From Frigidibacter sp. ROC022 (GTDB taxonomy: Bacteria; Pseudomonadota; Alphaproteobacteria; Rhodobacterales; Rhodobacteraceae): a DNA stretch of 64,000 bases. The position numbers were made by a program, and so were the translations under genes. The notes beneath the pieces were generated by a model that saw only the letters and a program-made list of their open reading frames with translations, made no database searches and had not been told where the DNA came from. The stretch is taken from positions 62,001 to 126,000 of the forward strand of contig NZ_JANQDU010000002.1 of assembly GCF_024723735.1 (NCBI RefSeq), given 5' to 3'. This document shows, piece by piece, positions 20,833 through 29,303 of the stretch (position 1 is its first letter; every line of letters starts with the position of its first letter).

Positions 20833-22047
20833 TCAGTTGAACAGCACCGCGAAAAGCATTCCCCGACCCTGCATCAGACGGTCGAAGCTGCGCCAGCTGC
20901 GGCTGCTGATCCGCTCGCCGGTCTCGGCATAGGGCAGCGCCCCGATGCCCTGCACCCAGGCGAACAGATCGACCGGGCGCGGGTCCTCGAACATCCTGCG
21001 CAGGTTCAGCCCGGCGCCCTCGCCCAGCCGCCAGTAGGGCAGAAGCAGTTCACCCTTCAGCAGCCGGTCGGCGTCGTCCAGCACCTTCAGCCATTCCTCG
21101 CCGGCATTCGGCGGCATTTCCAGGCCCAGGGCCGAATGCTGGCGGGCATTGGGGATCCACTCCATTGCATCGTCGGTCTCGGCCGCGGCCAACCGCCAGA
21201 AATCGTGATTGGCCCGCACAACCTCCTCGAACCGCTGCAGCGCCCTTGCCGCGTGGTCGCGGTCGGGCTGCTGCGCCAGCGCGCGCTGGACCGCCACCGC
21301 ACTGTCGACGAAACGGCCGAAATTCATGTCCATCGCGTTGAGCATCGGCTGGCCGTCATTGACCGCCGCCAGACCCTGATTGGCCGCCATCACATCGGCA
21401 ATCGCCCGGGTCGGGTCATAGGCCAGCACCAGCTCGCCCACGCCTTCGATCAGCGCGGCATAGGCGCTCAGCCAGCGGCTGTCGGCGACATCGAAGCGGA
21501 TGGTGATCTGCTCCAGCCCGCCGGAGTCGAAGCCGGTCCGGGCAAACAGCGCCATGCCCAGCACCTCGTGGAACTCCTCGCCGGCGCCGCGCCGGCCATC
21601 GCCGTCGATGTCGAACCACAGATCCGCCGGCCGCAGTTCCAGCCCGAAATCCGAGTCCTCCGGGATCGCCGCCAACTGGGCCCGCGCCGCCGCCATTTCC
21701 GCGATCAGCCCGCCAAAGATGTCGCGCACCAGATCGGCACGGAACGGTTGCGGGGCCGGGTTCTCGGGCACCGTCAGGCGCAGCACCGGGATCATGTTCA
21801 TCTCGGGGCTGAAGGCATGGTCGTAGCGCGCCTGAAGCGCCGCCTCGACCCCGCCCAGAAACCGCAGCCCGGCCAGGGCAAAGCGCTCGGCATCATCCGG
21901 CGCCGGCAAGGCGGCCAGCCGGTCGCGGGTCGCGGTGATGCCGGTCTCGCCGATCTCGGCCGAGATCCCCTCGGCGGCAAGGGGCGAGGCGAGCATGTGG
22001 GTGGAGAGCAGAACCAGGCCGAACAGGCCCGACAGAAAGGGTCGCAT
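20833..22047 (-). CDS. Large exported hypothetical protein
   Basis: 404 residues with a signal peptide (FLSGLFGLVLLSTHMLASPLAA) and an otherwise soluble, helical, probably periplasmic body. An EF-hand-like loop DIDGDGRRGAGEE lies near residue 150 and could bind calcium. Other notable stretches are AYDPTRAIADVMAANQGL and a C-terminal ISSRSWRSFDRLMQGRG. An AAGGAG ribosome binding site precedes the ATG. It lies between mdh and sucC on the same strand. I do not recognise a named family. Confidence 0.85.
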   Translation of the reverse strand: MRPFLSGLFGLVLLSTHMLASPLAAEGISAEIGETGITATRDRLAALPAPDDAERFALAGLRFLGGVEAALQARYDHAFSPEMNMIPVLRLTVPENPAPQPFRADLVRDIFGGLIAEMAAARAQLAAIPEDSDFGLELRPADLWFDIDGDGRRGAGEEFHEVLGMALFARTGFDSGGLEQITIRFDVADSRWLSAYAALIEGVGELVLAYDPTRAIADVMAANQGLAAVNDGQPMLNAMDMNFGRFVDSAVAVQRALAQQPDRDHAARALQRFEEVVRANHDFWRLAAAETDDAMEWIPNARQHSALGLEMPPNAGEEWLKVLDDADRLLKGELLLPYWRLGEGAGLNLRRMFEDPRPVDLFAWVQGIGALPYAETGERISSRSWRSFDRLMQGRGMLFAVLFN

Positions 22048-22428
22048 TTGAAACTCCTTGGCAAATGTGCGCAGCCTAGGGCCGCCTCGGACAGTCCGGC
22101 AAATCCTCCGTCACGTCACGCGCAGGGAAGGGGATCGCAGAGCCGATCGACCAATCCGCGCAGAACGCCGGGCCGTCCGCCGCAGTTGCCCGGCGGAAGA
22201 CCTCCATTGGGTCGACACTGAATCGTTTCCATAGCGTCAACGAAGTATTTCCCGCAGCACCGAAGATGCGCGAAACACCGTCGCCCCGGTTGGTCGATTC
22301 TATGTTAACGTCCCCTTGGGGGAAAGTTCGGGAATCACTGTTCTTTCGAGATCTTTTCGGATTCCCGACTGATTGTTTTTCCTGAATGCGTCTGTTCGGC
22401 GCCTGTCTTGTAATACTGGAGGGGGACT
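22048..22428. other. Divergent promoter region with a terminator-like leader structure
   Basis: This 381-bp gap separates the minus-strand 404-aa gene from the plus-strand VPLPA-CTERM gene. It contains no ORF I would support. The arms TCGGGAATC (22328-22336) and GATTCCCGA (22360-22368) form a perfect 9-bp inverted repeat with a 23-nt loop, followed by a T-run (GATTGTTTTT, ending at 22380) 49 bp before the plus-strand start. That is the shape of a leader terminator/attenuator or a structured 5' UTR. Confidence 0.4.
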
Positions 22429-23064
22429 ATGTTGAGGACACTAATACTTGCCGCCGCATTTGCGGCCGGGGCAATGACCGGGGCGGCGCAGGCCGCAACG
22501 CTCGACTTCATGGGCTATGCCAACAGCGGCGAAAAGGGCGTCGCAAATGGCACGATGATCAGCAGCCCGTTTTTCGATGGCGAGACCGTGACTTTCTCGG
22601 CCACGGCCAGTGGCAACGACGCCTACGCCTATTTCGACGCCGGCGATGCCGGCCTCGGCGTCTGCAAGTCGCTGACCCAGTCGGACCAGTGCACGCCGTC
22701 CAGTGATGACAACGTGACATATGGCGAGGCCGTGACCATCGCCTTTGACGGCCTCAGGACGCTCAGCGACATCCTGTTCCGCGCCGAAGGCCATGTTCCG
22801 CTGACGACGAATGAGACACTGCTCTTCGGCATCAACGGCGGCACTCTGACAGAATATACCTTTGCCGGCCTCAGCGGACTGAGCTTCGGAAATGTCAGCT
22901 CTGCGACCTTTGCCTTTGGCGGCACCAGCGAGCAACAGTTCTACATCCAGTCGGCCGTCGTCACTGCCGCAACGGTCCCGCTTCCGGCCGCGGCACCGAT
23001 GCTGCTGATGGCACTGGGCGGCTTCGGTTTCGCCGCGCGCCGCAAGCGCAAGCAGGCGGCCTGA
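22429..23064 (+). CDS. VPLPA-CTERM sorting domain surface protein
   Basis: 211 residues with an N-terminal signal peptide (MLRTLILAAAFAAGAMTGA, cleavage near AQAA) and a C-terminal sorting tag: VPLPAAAPMLL, a hydrophobic segment, then the basic cluster RRKRK. This is the VPLPA-CTERM form of the PEP-CTERM family, processed by a dedicated exosortase and displayed at the cell surface in Rhodobacterales. The mature part is acidic and beta-rich with few cysteines (GVCKSLTQSDQCTP). A strong ribosome binding site (GGAGGGGG) precedes the ATG. No exosortase gene is present in this window. It ends at a strong terminator shared with mdh. Confidence 0.88.
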   Translation: MLRTLILAAAFAAGAMTGAAQAATLDFMGYANSGEKGVANGTMISSPFFDGETVTFSATASGNDAYAYFDAGDAGLGVCKSLTQSDQCTPSSDDNVTYGEAVTIAFDGLRTLSDILFRAEGHVPLTTNETLLFGINGGTLTEYTFAGLSGLSFGNVSSATFAFGGTSEQQFYIQSAVVTAATVPLPAAAPMLLMALGGFGFAARRKRKQAA

Positions 23065-23085
23065 CCCGACACGATAGAAGAAATC

Positions 23086-23119
23086 GAAAGGGCGGCAGAC
23101 CGAAGTCTGCCGCCCTTTC
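23086..23119. terminator. Bidirectional terminator between VPLPA-CTERM gene and mdh
   Basis: A perfect 15-bp inverted repeat (GAAAGGGCGGCAGAC / GTCTGCCGCCCTTTC) with a CGAA tetraloop lies between the convergent stops at 23064 and 23141. The A-rich and T-rich edges serve both strands. Confidence 0.88.
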
Positions 23120-23140
23120 CTGTTTCGGCGAACCCTGGCC

Positions 23141-24145
<1,005 letters not shown>

Positions 24146-24257
24146 TTAGGCCCTGTTGCCCCGGCGTGCAAGGCCGCTGCGCCGCGGCACATCGCCAACC
24201 CCTGTCAGACCGCCGATGTTTGCGCTAAAGCGGCGCCCGAGGCAGGGAGGCCGATCG

Positions 24258-25010
24258 ATGGGTTTCGAAGATTTCGGGTTTTGGGCCGCGGCCATCACCG
24301 CGGCGATTCTGGTCGGCATGTCCAAGGGGGGTCTGCCGATCGTCGCCATGCTCTCGGTGCCGATCATGACCCTGGTGATCAACCCGGTCATGGCGGCGGG
24401 GCTGCTGCTGCCGGTCTATGTCGTCTCGGACATGTTCGGTCTCTGGGCCTATCGCCGCGACTTCGACAGGCTGCTGCTGCGGATCCTGATCCCGCCCTGC
24501 ATCCTCGGCGTCGCGATCGGCTGGGCCACCGCCACCCTGGTGCCCGAGCGTCTGGTCACCGGGCTGATCGGCCTGATCGGCGCCGCCTTCGCGCTGAACC
24601 TGCTGTTGCGCCATGCGCAGGAAGGCCCGCCGCGCAAGCCGCGGCTGGGCCCCGGCTGGTTCTGGGGCACGGTGGCCGGTTTCACCAGCTTCGTCAGCCA
24701 TTCCGGCGGCCCGCCCTATCAGGTCTATGTGCTGCCGCTGCGGCTGAAGAAGACGGTCTTCGCCGGCACCACGACGATCCTCTTCGCCATCATCAACGCG
24801 GTGAAGCTGATCCCCTACTATTTCCTCGGCCAGCTCTCCGCCGACAACCTGCATGTCGCGCTGCTGCTGATGCTGCCCGCCTCGCTGGCGGTTTTCGCCG
24901 GGGTCCGGCTGGTCCGCATCCTGCCCGAGAAGCTGTTCTTCCAGATCGTCACCTGGGCGCTGCTGGCGATCTCGCTGAAACTGCTCTGGGATGCCGCAAG
25001 GGGCGGCTAA
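24258..25010 (+). CDS. TauE/SafE family membrane permease
   Basis: 250 residues from the ATG at 24258, which has AGGGAGG in front; the longer in-frame TTG start at 24156 lacks a site. About eight hydrophobic helices are visible. The family's repeated Gly-rich signature is seen in GFWAAAITAAILVGMSKGG near the N-terminus and in the half-repeat GFTSFVSHSGGPPYQVYVLP. TauE/SafE proteins export sulfite, sulfoacetate or other organic anions across the inner membrane; the substrate here is unknown. Its stop overlaps the stop of the convergent acetyltransferase gene. Confidence 0.88.
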   Translation: MGFEDFGFWAAAITAAILVGMSKGGLPIVAMLSVPIMTLVINPVMAAGLLLPVYVVSDMFGLWAYRRDFDRLLLRILIPPCILGVAIGWATATLVPERLVTGLIGLIGAAFALNLLLRHAQEGPPRKPRLGPGWFWGTVAGFTSFVSHSGGPPYQVYVLPLRLKKTVFAGTTTILFAIINAVKLIPYYFLGQLSADNLHVALLLMLPASLAVFAGVRLVRILPEKLFFQIVTWALLAISLKLLWDAARGG

Positions 25011-25438
25011 CCGTCCATCGCCCCGTCCCAGTCATAGACCACGATGCCCTCCGTCTCGCGCGCCGCGAGCCTGCGATAGAGCGCCCGCGCCGCGGCGTTG
25101 TCGGCTTCCGTGGCCAGCCAGATTCCCTCGCAGCCCAGGCCCCGCGCCGTCTCCAGCAGCAGGGCGACCAGCCGGCTGGCGATCCCGCGCTTCCGGTGGC
25201 TCTCGGCGGTCCCGACCTCCGAGACGAAGAAGGCCGGCGCCTTGTCTGGATGCAGCAGCACCATGCCGCTGGCCATGCCGACCATTCGGGCCCCGTCGAA
25301 GGCGCCGACCAGAACGTGATCGTCGCGGGACAGGAAGGCGCGGGTCTGATCCGGCCGGCAGGGATGATCGAAAACGCCCTCCGAGGCCAGGACCGCCGCC
25401 GCATCCTCTGGACCGAGCCGGCGAATGGTGATTTCCAT
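25007..25438 (-). CDS. GNAT family N-acetyltransferase
   Basis: 143 residues with the GNAT fold: the acetyl-CoA loop ESHRKRGIASRLVALLLETA (motif A, Arg-x-x-Gly-x-Ala), followed by GCEGIWLATEADNAAARALYRR (motif B). The acceptor is unknown. It converges on the TauE/SafE gene with a 4-bp overlap of stops and diverges from the enolase-superfamily gene with only 24 bp between starts. Confidence 0.88.
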   Translation of the reverse strand: MEITIRRLGPEDAAAVLASEGVFDHPCRPDQTRAFLSRDDHVLVGAFDGARMVGMASGMVLLHPDKAPAFFVSEVGTAESHRKRGIASRLVALLLETARGLGCEGIWLATEADNAAARALYRRLAARETEGIVVYDWDGAMDG

Positions 25439-25462
25439 GGGGCCAGCATGGAAGGGCCGCGC

Positions 25463-26692
25463 ATGAAACTCAAGGACATCGAGATCTTCACCGTCGCCCC
25501 CCCGGCCCCGGGCTGGGGCGGGCGCTACTGGACCTTCGTGAAGCTCACCACCGACGACGGCATCAGCGGCTATGGCGAATGCTATGCCTCAACCGTCGGA
25601 CCGAAGGCGCAGAACGCGGTGATCGAGGATGTCTTTGCCCGCCACATGGCCGGTGAGAGCCCCGAGAACATCGAGCTGATGTTCCGCCGCGCCTATTCCG
25701 CCGGCTTCACCCAGCGTCCCGACCCGACCGTGATCGGCGCCTTCTCGGGGCTCGAGATCGCCTGCTGGGACATCCTCGGCAAGGCCAGGAACCGCCCGGT
25801 CTGGGCGCTGCTGGGCGGCATGATGAACCGGCGCATCCGCTCCTACACCTATCTCTACCCCGGCCCGCAGGACGACGCCGCCGCCTTCTGGACCTCGCCC
25901 GACATGGCCGCCGAGGCGGCGCTGCGGATGGTCGATCTGGGCTTCACCGCGATCAAGTTCGACCCGGCCGGCCCCTATACGATCCGCGGCGGCCACATGC
26001 CCGCGATGTCCGACATCAGCCGCTCGGTGGCCTTCTGCAAGGCGATCCGCGAAGCGGTGGGCGACCGCGCCGACCTGCTGTTCGGCACCCATGGCCAGTT
26101 CTCCACCGGCGGCGCGATCCGGCTGGGCCAGGCGCTCGAACCCTGGTCGCCGCTCTGGTACGAAGAGCCGGTCCCGCCCGACGACTTCGCCGCGCTGGCC
26201 GAGGTGGCGCGGGGCGTCCGCATCCCGGTGGCCACCGGCGAGCGGCTGACCACCAAGAACGAATTCGCCCTCGCCCTGCGTGCCGGCACCGCGATCCTGC
26301 AACCGGCCCTGGGCCGGGCGGGCGGCATCTGGGAAGGCAAGAAGATCGCCGCCCTGGCCGAGACCCACAACGCCCAGATGGCGCCGCATCTCTATGCCGG
26401 GCCGGTGGAATGGGCCGCCAACATCCACCTCTCGGCCTCGATCCCCAACCTGCTGATGGCCGAGACCATCGAGACCGGCGGCGCCTTTCACATGGCGCTG
26501 ATCCGCAACACGATCACCTGGGAAGACGGCTTCATCCTGCCGCCCGAGACGCCCGGACTGGGCATCGACTTCGACGAAGCCCTGGCCCGCGCGCATCCCT
26601 ATGCCGGCGACCGGCTGCATCTGGAAATGCAGGAAGCCCCCTGCGACTGGCGCCACGGCAACCGTTTTCAGGGCGGGGCGTCGGGCGAGTAG
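25463..26692 (+). CDS. Enolase-superfamily (mandelate racemase/muconate lactonizing) dehydratase-like enzyme
   Basis: 409 residues. The ATG at 25463 (MKLKDIEIFTVAPP) has a GGAAGGG site and is preferred to one at 25448. The N-terminal capping domain precedes a TIM barrel with the acid-base lysine region TAIKFDPAGPYTIRGGH, metal ligands in LLFGTHGQFSTGGAIRL (Asp replaced by a GTHG pattern) and LWYEEPVPPDD, and GERLTTKNEF and MAPHLYAGPVEWAANIHL in the last strands. The pattern is closest to sugar-acid dehydratases such as galactonate or mannonate dehydratase relatives. The substrate cannot be read from the sequence, and no transporter or sugar-acid kinase is adjacent. Confidence 0.88.
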   Translation: MKLKDIEIFTVAPPAPGWGGRYWTFVKLTTDDGISGYGECYASTVGPKAQNAVIEDVFARHMAGESPENIELMFRRAYSAGFTQRPDPTVIGAFSGLEIACWDILGKARNRPVWALLGGMMNRRIRSYTYLYPGPQDDAAAFWTSPDMAAEAALRMVDLGFTAIKFDPAGPYTIRGGHMPAMSDISRSVAFCKAIREAVGDRADLLFGTHGQFSTGGAIRLGQALEPWSPLWYEEPVPPDDFAALAEVARGVRIPVATGERLTTKNEFALALRAGTAILQPALGRAGGIWEGKKIAALAETHNAQMAPHLYAGPVEWAANIHLSASIPNLLMAETIETGGAFHMALIRNTITWEDGFILPPETPGLGIDFDEALARAHPYAGDRLHLEMQEAPCDWRHGNRFQGGASGE

Positions 26693-26746
26693 CGACCGAG
26701 GGCGCGAAGCGGTGGGTCATGGCCGCATTCAAACCCAGACTTTGTC

Positions 26747-27217
26747 CTAGGAGTCTTCGTCTTCTCGTCTTGACCATAACACACGCCTGGTATCGCCTAC
26801 GCCGACAACAACCTGCCATCTGGCGAATGTCGCTTGTAGTTCCCCCGCTGGCACCAAACCTTCATGCAAGGTGACCAATTGCCGTGACTGGATCCACTTT
26901 TCCCGTGTTGCCCGAATAGCAAGGCGAGTGCCGGTCCTGACTACCGCCAAAGACGGAGGATTGTATACATTAACGTCAACCAGGCTGCTTTCATCCACTT
27001 CAACTCGGACGTCCGGAACAATCAAGCCCTTCCAGCTATCGTTGCCTTCGCATTCAATAAGGCAGGATTTTTGATCCCCCGAAAGTAATACCGCTACGGC
27101 GACACCCTCCAGTTCGCCAATCAGCATGGCCTCGTCGTACTTACTTATCGGAAGAAGCAAGCTAAGAGGTCTGGCAGTACCAACATCGCCAACAGTGAAC
27201 TCTTCGGGTGACAACAT
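26747..27217 (-). CDS. Uncharacterised protein of the TIR island (156 aa)
   Basis: 156 residues, no signal peptide or membrane segment, with a strongly beta pattern: EAMLIGELEGVAVAVLLSG, CLIECEGNDSWKGLIVPDVR, and LAVVRTGTRLAIRATREKW, ending in acidic REDEDS. No catalytic motif is recognisable. The ATG at 27217 (site GGTGAGG) lies 2 bp after the stop of a possible 44-codon ORF and 144 bp after the zinc-ribbon gene. Like its neighbours it is AT-richer than the flanking chromosome. It is the last gene of the TIR module and could be a sensor, effector partner or immunity factor (inference only). Confidence 0.8.
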   Translation of the reverse strand: MLSPEEFTVGDVGTARPLSLLLPISKYDEAMLIGELEGVAVAVLLSGDQKSCLIECEGNDSWKGLIVPDVRVEVDESSLVDVNVYNPPSLAVVRTGTRLAIRATREKWIQSRQLVTLHEGLVPAGELQATFARWQVVVGVGDTRRVLWSRREDEDS

Positions 27218-27219
27218 GC

Positions 27220-27354
27220 CTACCTCACCGTATTGAACTCAGAAGACTCGTGCTCAACGTATCCAAACGGTTCACTTACCAATAAAAAGGGGCACGTGGT
27301 CCGCGGAGATAGCCCCACCGAGATACCAAATACGTTAGCCCAAGAACACTGCAT
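27220..27354 (-). CDS. Possible 44-residue ORF in the TIR island
   Basis: This ORF (MQCSWANVFGISVGL to ESSEFNTVR) exactly fills the gap between the zinc-ribbon stop and the start of the 156-aa gene, with 7-bp and 2-bp spacers. Its ribosome binding site is weak. The fit is suggestive but the peptide has no recognisable domain, so it may be chance. Confidence 0.3.
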   Translation of the reverse strand: MQCSWANVFGISVGLSPRTTCPFLLVSEPFGYVEHESSEFNTVR

Positions 27355-27361
27355 CTTGCTG

Positions 27362-27526
27362 TCAAACCCATCTGCGGCGAATGTCGGTTCGTCCGCACTT
27401 GGGACAGTGGCCGGAACCAATCGGTTGGTTGACGCGCAGGGTTTCGCGGCGCTCCTCTTCATCAAGAATTTCAGCTGCAAAGTGGTGGCCACAGTTGCTG
27501 CACTGGAAGAGCACGCTCTCAGGCAT
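27362..27526 (-). CDS. Small zinc-ribbon protein of the TIR island (54 aa)
   Basis: 54 residues. Two cysteine pairs, CSNCGHHF near residue 9 and CPKCGRTDIRR near residue 41, define a zinc ribbon of the rubredoxin/transcription-factor type. A charged linker (ILDEEERRETLRV) separates them and the C-terminus is basic. The ATG at 27526 lies inside the TIR gene; the two overlap by 8 bp (ATGCCTGA), so translation is probably coupled. Short stand-alone zinc ribbons often act as nucleic-acid or protein adaptors. The in-frame start at 27586 is less likely because it overlaps the TIR gene further. Confidence 0.8.
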   Translation of the reverse strand: MPESVLFQCSNCGHHFAAEILDEEERRETLRVNQPIGSGHCPKCGRTDIRRRWV

Positions 27527-28463
27527 AGGTGATCCCCGCCTGCTCGAGAAATCTGTTCCATAGGTATTCGGCCGCCTGCTCTGCATTCAGCCTACTAGGT
27601 TCGTTCCCAATAGCCTCCAAAGCCTTGACAAGAAACTGATCGTATTCGTCCGAAGAAACGTTGAATCCGCCATTCGCCGTATTGTCTGCAGCATTTTCGT
27701 CAAAGGAGTAGTAGATATCCGCCAACATAAGCCGTCCACTTCGACGATAGACCGTGATGTGCGCAGTTCCGTTCTGAAGGCCGCGGTTCACAACTGTGCC
27801 GCCGAACGAGTATTCGGATCGGTCAACAAAACGACCTCGCAGACCTTCAATTTCGTCTAACTCGCCAATTGCCCTCCGGAAATAGTCTCTGATCGTGGCA
27901 AAGGCTGCGTCTCGATACTCACTGCGATCAATCTCGTCGAAATCGCGCTGTATGCGAAAGCGCGGAACGCCTCGCTGCGGCTGCGCCGGCGCAATTGCTT
28001 CATTGGCATGTTCACGCATCACCGCCCCACCAGCATCAACGATTCGCCGAAGCTCCTGTACGATATCAAGGTAAGCAGTGTTCTTGTTCGTCCATTCGGA
28101 AATTGGTAGACCGTCCTTGGGAAGCGCCTTCAATTTTCGTAGTTGCGGAATCCCTGCCCAGTCGCACGGTTCGACAATAATCGGTACAACTCGTGCTTCG
28201 CCCGCATCATGCCGCTCAAGTGCGCGCTGCATTTCTCGCTCAACACAATACTCCGACGCGATGAAATCCGGGCTAACCATGAGAAGAAAGAGATCCGCGG
28301 AGTTCAGCTCCTTATTGATTTCTTCATCTAAAGCATCGCCCGCGAGGATTTCGCGGTCATACCACGCCTCAATTCGACCTTCGCGCTGAAGGTTTGCAAG
28401 ATGAACATGCAGGCGCTCAAGCGCACCACTATCTCGGTGAGAATAGGAAATAAATGCTCGCAT
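27519..28463 (-). CDS. TIR domain protein with C-terminal alpha/beta domain
   Basis: 314 residues. Residues 1-130 form a bacterial TIR domain: MRAFISYSHRDSGALERLH (strand A and BB-loop region), WYDREILAGDALDEEI, LFLLMVSPDFIASEYC, then REMQRALERH, with Glu77 at the position of the catalytic NADase glutamate of bacterial TIRs. After a short Pro/Gln-rich linker (APAQPQRGVPRFRIQRDFDE), residues 165-314 form a second domain resembling, from memory, a C-terminal domain often fused to bacterial TIRs. TIR enzymes of this kind cleave NAD+ and cause abortive infection in several anti-phage systems; that role here is inference. It is the first gene of a tight minus-strand module with foreign base composition. 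Confidence 0.9.
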   Translation of the reverse strand: MRAFISYSHRDSGALERLHVHLANLQREGRIEAWYDREILAGDALDEEINKELNSADLFLLMVSPDFIASEYCVEREMQRALERHDAGEARVVPIIVEPCDWAGIPQLRKLKALPKDGLPISEWTNKNTAYLDIVQELRRIVDAGGAVMREHANEAIAPAQPQRGVPRFRIQRDFDEIDRSEYRDAAFATIRDYFRRAIGELDEIEGLRGRFVDRSEYSFGGTVVNRGLQNGTAHITVYRRSGRLMLADIYYSFDENAADNTANGGFNVSSDEYDQFLVKALEAIGNEPSRLNAEQAAEYLWNRFLEQAGITYA

Positions 28464-28720
28464 TTAGCCCCCAGACGTTTCCGGTTCTGTTTCAAAGTAT
28501 CCGTTCGACCCAGATTCGGCAACTCCAATTTGAAAGGCGCAGCTAAACGAGCGAATGATAGTCCTCGGAAAGGAATCGCAGTTTAGCTCCACGTCGCCAA
28601 TTGAAACTGGATTTGTATAGATTCAAAGCCCCCGACAGAAAATTGACGGGCGCGCCCCTCCAGGACCGCGCCCGCCGACTGCTGCTCAAAAGGTCTTCGG
28701 TTGAAATTCCGTTCCCGGCC
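28464..28720. other. Upstream region of the TIR module
   Basis: A 257-bp stretch without a supportable gene. The left 160 bp is AT-rich and should carry the TIR promoter on the minus strand; a GGGGG site precedes the TIR ATG. The right part returns to high GC, so the right boundary of the foreign segment falls near 28,620-28,650. I see no transposase remnant or obvious flanking direct repeat. Confidence 0.4.
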
Positions 28721-29110
28721 CTAGAGACCCAGAAGGGTCACCTCGGCCTGATCGCCTGCGCCGGCGCCGCGATAGGCCATTTCCACCGCCTGAATCCGGC
28801 GGCGGCTGCCGGGCATGTCGATGGCGCGGCTTCGGCCGCCGGCGGGGACCAGATCGCCCAGCGGCACCTCGATGCTGTCGCCGTTGCCGAACCGGATCAC
28901 CAGCCGTTCAAAGCGGACCGCCGCCCCGGCGACCTGAAGCCGCAGGGTGGTGCAGCGGCCGCGTCCGGGGCCGACCTCGATCCGGTCGGCCTCCTGCGCC
29001 AGGTCCAGCTTGCAGCGCCCGAGAATCCGCCAGGACGACGCGGCGGCGGGCCTTGCGGCCAGGCCCGCGACAAAGACCAGCCCTGCCAGGGTCCGGCGAC
29101 GTGTCAGCAT
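28721..29110 (-). CDS. Exported hypothetical protein (129 aa)
   Basis: 129 residues with a signal peptide (MLTRRRTLAGLVFVAGLAAR, cleavage after AAA). The mature part is a small beta protein: WRILGRCKLDLAQEADRIEV, then ERLVIRFGNGDSIEVPLGDL and SRAIDMPGSRRRIQAVEM. This resembles the DUF2541-like pattern of small periplasmic proteins, from memory. Function unknown. A GGAGATC site precedes the ATG. Confidence 0.78.
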   Translation of the reverse strand: MLTRRRTLAGLVFVAGLAARPAAASSWRILGRCKLDLAQEADRIEVGPGRGRCTTLRLQVAGAAVRFERLVIRFGNGDSIEVPLGDLVPAGGRSRAIDMPGSRRRIQAVEMAYRGAGAGDQAEVTLLGL

Positions 29111-29281
29111 GGGCGATCTCCTTTCCCCCCCGCCGCGGCGATCCGGCGCTGCGGCTTCCGGGAAAAGGATCTACCCCGGACCCCGGCGGAAGCCGAATGA
29201 CAAAGCCTGTCATCCGGGCAAAACCGTCAAGATTCGGTTAACCAAGCCGGAGTTTGTTCGAAATATCCCAATGAAATCAAC

Positions 29282-29299
29282 GTGTCCCCATGGGGACAC
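29282..29299 (-). terminator. Palindromic hairpin after glpK
   Basis: The 18-bp perfect palindrome GTGTCCCCATGGGGACAC lies 4 bp past the glpK stop on the minus strand, followed by a modestly T-rich stretch (GTTGATTTCATT). It fits a weak intrinsic terminator, though as an uninterrupted palindrome it could also be a protein-binding site. Confidence 0.5.
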
Positions 29300-29303
29300 C
29301 GGC

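Noticed and set aside
27220-27561. 113-codon frame across the zinc-ribbon gene
   Set aside because: It overlaps the zinc ribbon, whose paired cysteines and coupled start are much better evidence; only its last 44 codons are kept as a weak candidate.
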